Source of the DNA: Mimachlamys varia
Lineage: Eukaryota; Mollusca; Bivalvia; Pectinida; Pectinidae
Reading direction: 5' to 3'
Length of the DNA: 64,000 nt
Assembly: GCA_947623455.1 (NCBI GenBank)
Contig: OX392528.1
Coordinates: forward strand, 1,564,001 to 1,628,000
How positions within the stretch are numbered: position 1 is the first letter of the stretch; every line of letters starts with the position of its first letter. Below the pieces are notes generated by a model. The model saw nothing but the letters and a program-made list of their open reading frames with translations. It was not told the DNA's origin and did not search any database. Shown here piece by piece: positions 61,701-64,000 of the stretch. The position numbers and the translations under genes were made by a program.

Positions 61701-64000
61701 TTGGCCTATGAGATATACTATAGATATTGGTGGCGATGACAATTAGACTACGAGATATACTATAGATATTGGTGGCGATGACAATTAGACTACGAGATAT
61801 ACTATAGATATTGGTGGTGATGACAATTAGTCTATGAGATATACTATAGATATTGGTGGTGATGACAATTAGACTACGAGATATACTATAGATATTGGTG
61901 GTGATGACAATTAGACTATGAGATATACTATAGATATTGGTGGTGATGACAATTAGACTATGAGAGATATACTATAGATATTTGGGGCGATGACAATTAG
62001 ACTAAGAGATATACTATAGATATTTGGGGCGATGACAATTAGACTACGAGATATACTATAGATATTGGTGGCGATGACAATTAGACTAAGAGATATACTA
62101 TAGATATTGGTGGTGATGACAATTAGACTACGAGATATACTATAGATATTGGTGGCGATGACAATTAGTCTACGAGATATACTATAGATATTGGTGGCGA
62201 TGACAATTAGACTACGAGATATACTATAGATATTGGTGGCGATGACAATCAGACTACGAGATATACTATAGATATTGGTGGCGATGACAATTAGACTATG
62301 AGATATACTATAGATATTGGTGGTGATGACAATTAGACTATGAGAGATATACTATAGATATTTGGGGCGATGACAATTAGACTACGAGATATACTATAGA
62401 TATTGGTGACAATGACAATAAGACTACGAGATATACTATAGATATTGGTGGCGATGACAATTAGACTACAAGATATACTATAGATATTGGAGGTGATGAC
62501 AATTAGACTACAAGATATACTATAGATATTTGGGGCGATGACAATTAGACTACGAGATATACTATAGATATTGGTGACAATGACAATTAGACTACGAGAT
62601 ATACTATAGATATTGGTGGTGATGACAATTAGACTACGAGATATACTATAGATATTGGTGGTGATGACAATAAGACTACGAGATATACTATAAATATTGG
62701 TGGTGATGACAATTAGACTATGAGATATACTATAGATATTGGTGGTGATGACAATTAGACTACTAGATATACTATAGATATTGGTGGTGATGACAATTAG
62801 ACTACGAGATATACTATAGATATTGGTGGTGATGACAATTACACTACGAGATATACTATAGATATTGGTGGTGATGACAATTAGCCTACGAGATATACTA
62901 TAGATATTGGTGGTGATGACAATAAGACTAAGAGATATACTATAAATATTGGTGGTGATGACAATTAGACTACGAGATATACTATAGATATTGGTGGCGA
63001 TGACAATAAGCCTATGAGATATACTATAGATATTGGTGGCGATGACAATTAGACTACGAGATATACTATAGATATTGGTGGTGATGACAATTAGACTACG
63101 AGATATACTATAGATATTGGTGGCGATGACAATAAGCCTATGAGATATACTATAGATATTGGTGGCGATGACAATTAGACTACGAGATATACTATAGATA
63201 TTGGTGGTGATGACAATTAGACTACGAGATATACTATAGATATTGGTGGTGATGACAATTAGACTATGAGATATACTATAGATATTGGTGGCGATGACAA
63301 TTAGACTACGAGATATACTATAGATATTGGTGGTGATGACAATCATACTACGAGATATACTATAAATATTGATGGCGATGACAATCAGACTATGAGATAT
63401 ACTATAGATATTGGTGGCGATGACAATTAGACTACTAGATATACTATAGATATTGGTGGTGATGACAATTAGCCTATGAGATATACTATAGATATTGGTG
63501 GCCATGACAATTAGACTAACAGATATACTATAGATATTGGTGGTGATGACAATTAGACTACGAGATATACTATAGATATTGGTGGTGATGACAATCAGAC
63601 TACGAGATATACTATAGATATTGGTGGTGATGACAATTAGACTACGAGATATACTATAGATATTGGTGGTGATGACAATTAGACTACGAGATATACTATA
63701 GATATTGGTGGTGATGACAATCAGACTACGAGATATACTATAGATATTGGTGGTGATGACAATTAGACTACGAGATATACTATAGATATTGGTGGTGATG
63801 ACAATTAGACTACGAGATATACTATAGATATTGGTGGTGATGACAATCAGACTACGAGATATACTATAGATATTGGTGGTGATGACAATAAGACTACGAG
63901 ATATACTATAGATATTGGTGGCGATGACAATAAGACTAAGAGATATACTATAGATATTGGTGGTGATGACAATTAGACTACGAGATATACTATAGATATT
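55722..64000. repeat. Satellite D (42-bp unit)
   Basis: About 197 units, pattern GATGACAATTAGACTACGAG then ATATACTATAGATATTGGTGGT, continuing beyond the window. Variation is concentrated at a few sites: GGC/GGT before GATGAC, CAATT/CAATC/CAATA, AGACT/AGCCT, and TACGAG/TATGAG/TAAGAG. Occasional 44-bp units carry GAGAGATAT. A 30-unit higher-order copy is visible (GACTACGACATAT at about 58043 and 59305, offset 1,262). Because 42 is divisible by 3, one minus-strand frame stays open for long stretches as a 14-residue repeat (55813-57246, 58041-58466, 62333-63505). I do not call these genes. The array lies in the intron upstream of SRBD1 exon a, or further upstream. Confidence 0.95.

Overview
The window looks like nuclear DNA of an invertebrate animal, most likely a mollusc. 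The reasons are three spliced exons of a eukaryotic SRBD1/Tex-like gene, a Ty3-type LTR retrotransposon, a CR1/L2-like non-LTR retrotransposon, very long tandem arrays, and a short motif in one intron (near 52790-52815) that resembles a repeat common in molluscs. The last point is from memory and weak. By my estimate about three quarters of the window is tandem repeat.

Layout. (1) 1-42142 is one satellite array (A) of 27-bp and 29-bp units. It is interrupted by a CR1/L2-like element (25542-30360, minus strand, broken) and an apparently intact Ty3-type element (30461-36718, minus strand, identical LTRs). (2) 42143-43589 is low-copy sequence with a candidate MITE and one coding exon (42990-43088). 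(3) 43590-52234 is a 31-bp minisatellite (B) that ends exactly at the 5' splice site of the next exon (52235-52316). (4) 52317-53317 is an ordinary 1-kb intron. (5) 53318-53475 is a third exon, whose 5' edge merges into a 41-bp minisatellite (C, to about 55640). (6) 55722-64000 is a 42-bp satellite (D) that runs off the window.

The three exons lie on the minus strand in the order 53475 to 42990. Their splice sites are canonical and their phases fit together. They encode the YqgF/RNase-H-like region of SRBD1. Transcription therefore runs right to left, and everything left of 42990 is at least 43 kb of one intron, in which both retrotransposons lie in the sense orientation of the host gene.

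Main observation: the two minisatellites touching this exon pair are built from its splice junctions. In the gene's sense, each of roughly 278 B units carries a CACAG/GTAAAC motif like the real donor at 52234/52235. Each of roughly 50 C units carries TTTCAG/GTCTGAG, the real acceptor of the upstream exon, plus its first 17 coding bases. The gene thus has long series of decoy 5' and 3' splice sites on the outer sides of two small exons. Other notable points are a textbook -1 frameshift signal between gag and pol, an N-terminal helix-hairpin-helix domain on Gag, and higher-order repeat blocks of about 1.68, 2.56 and 4.02 kb in satellite A.

All calls are by eye. Copy numbers are estimates from length divided by unit size.
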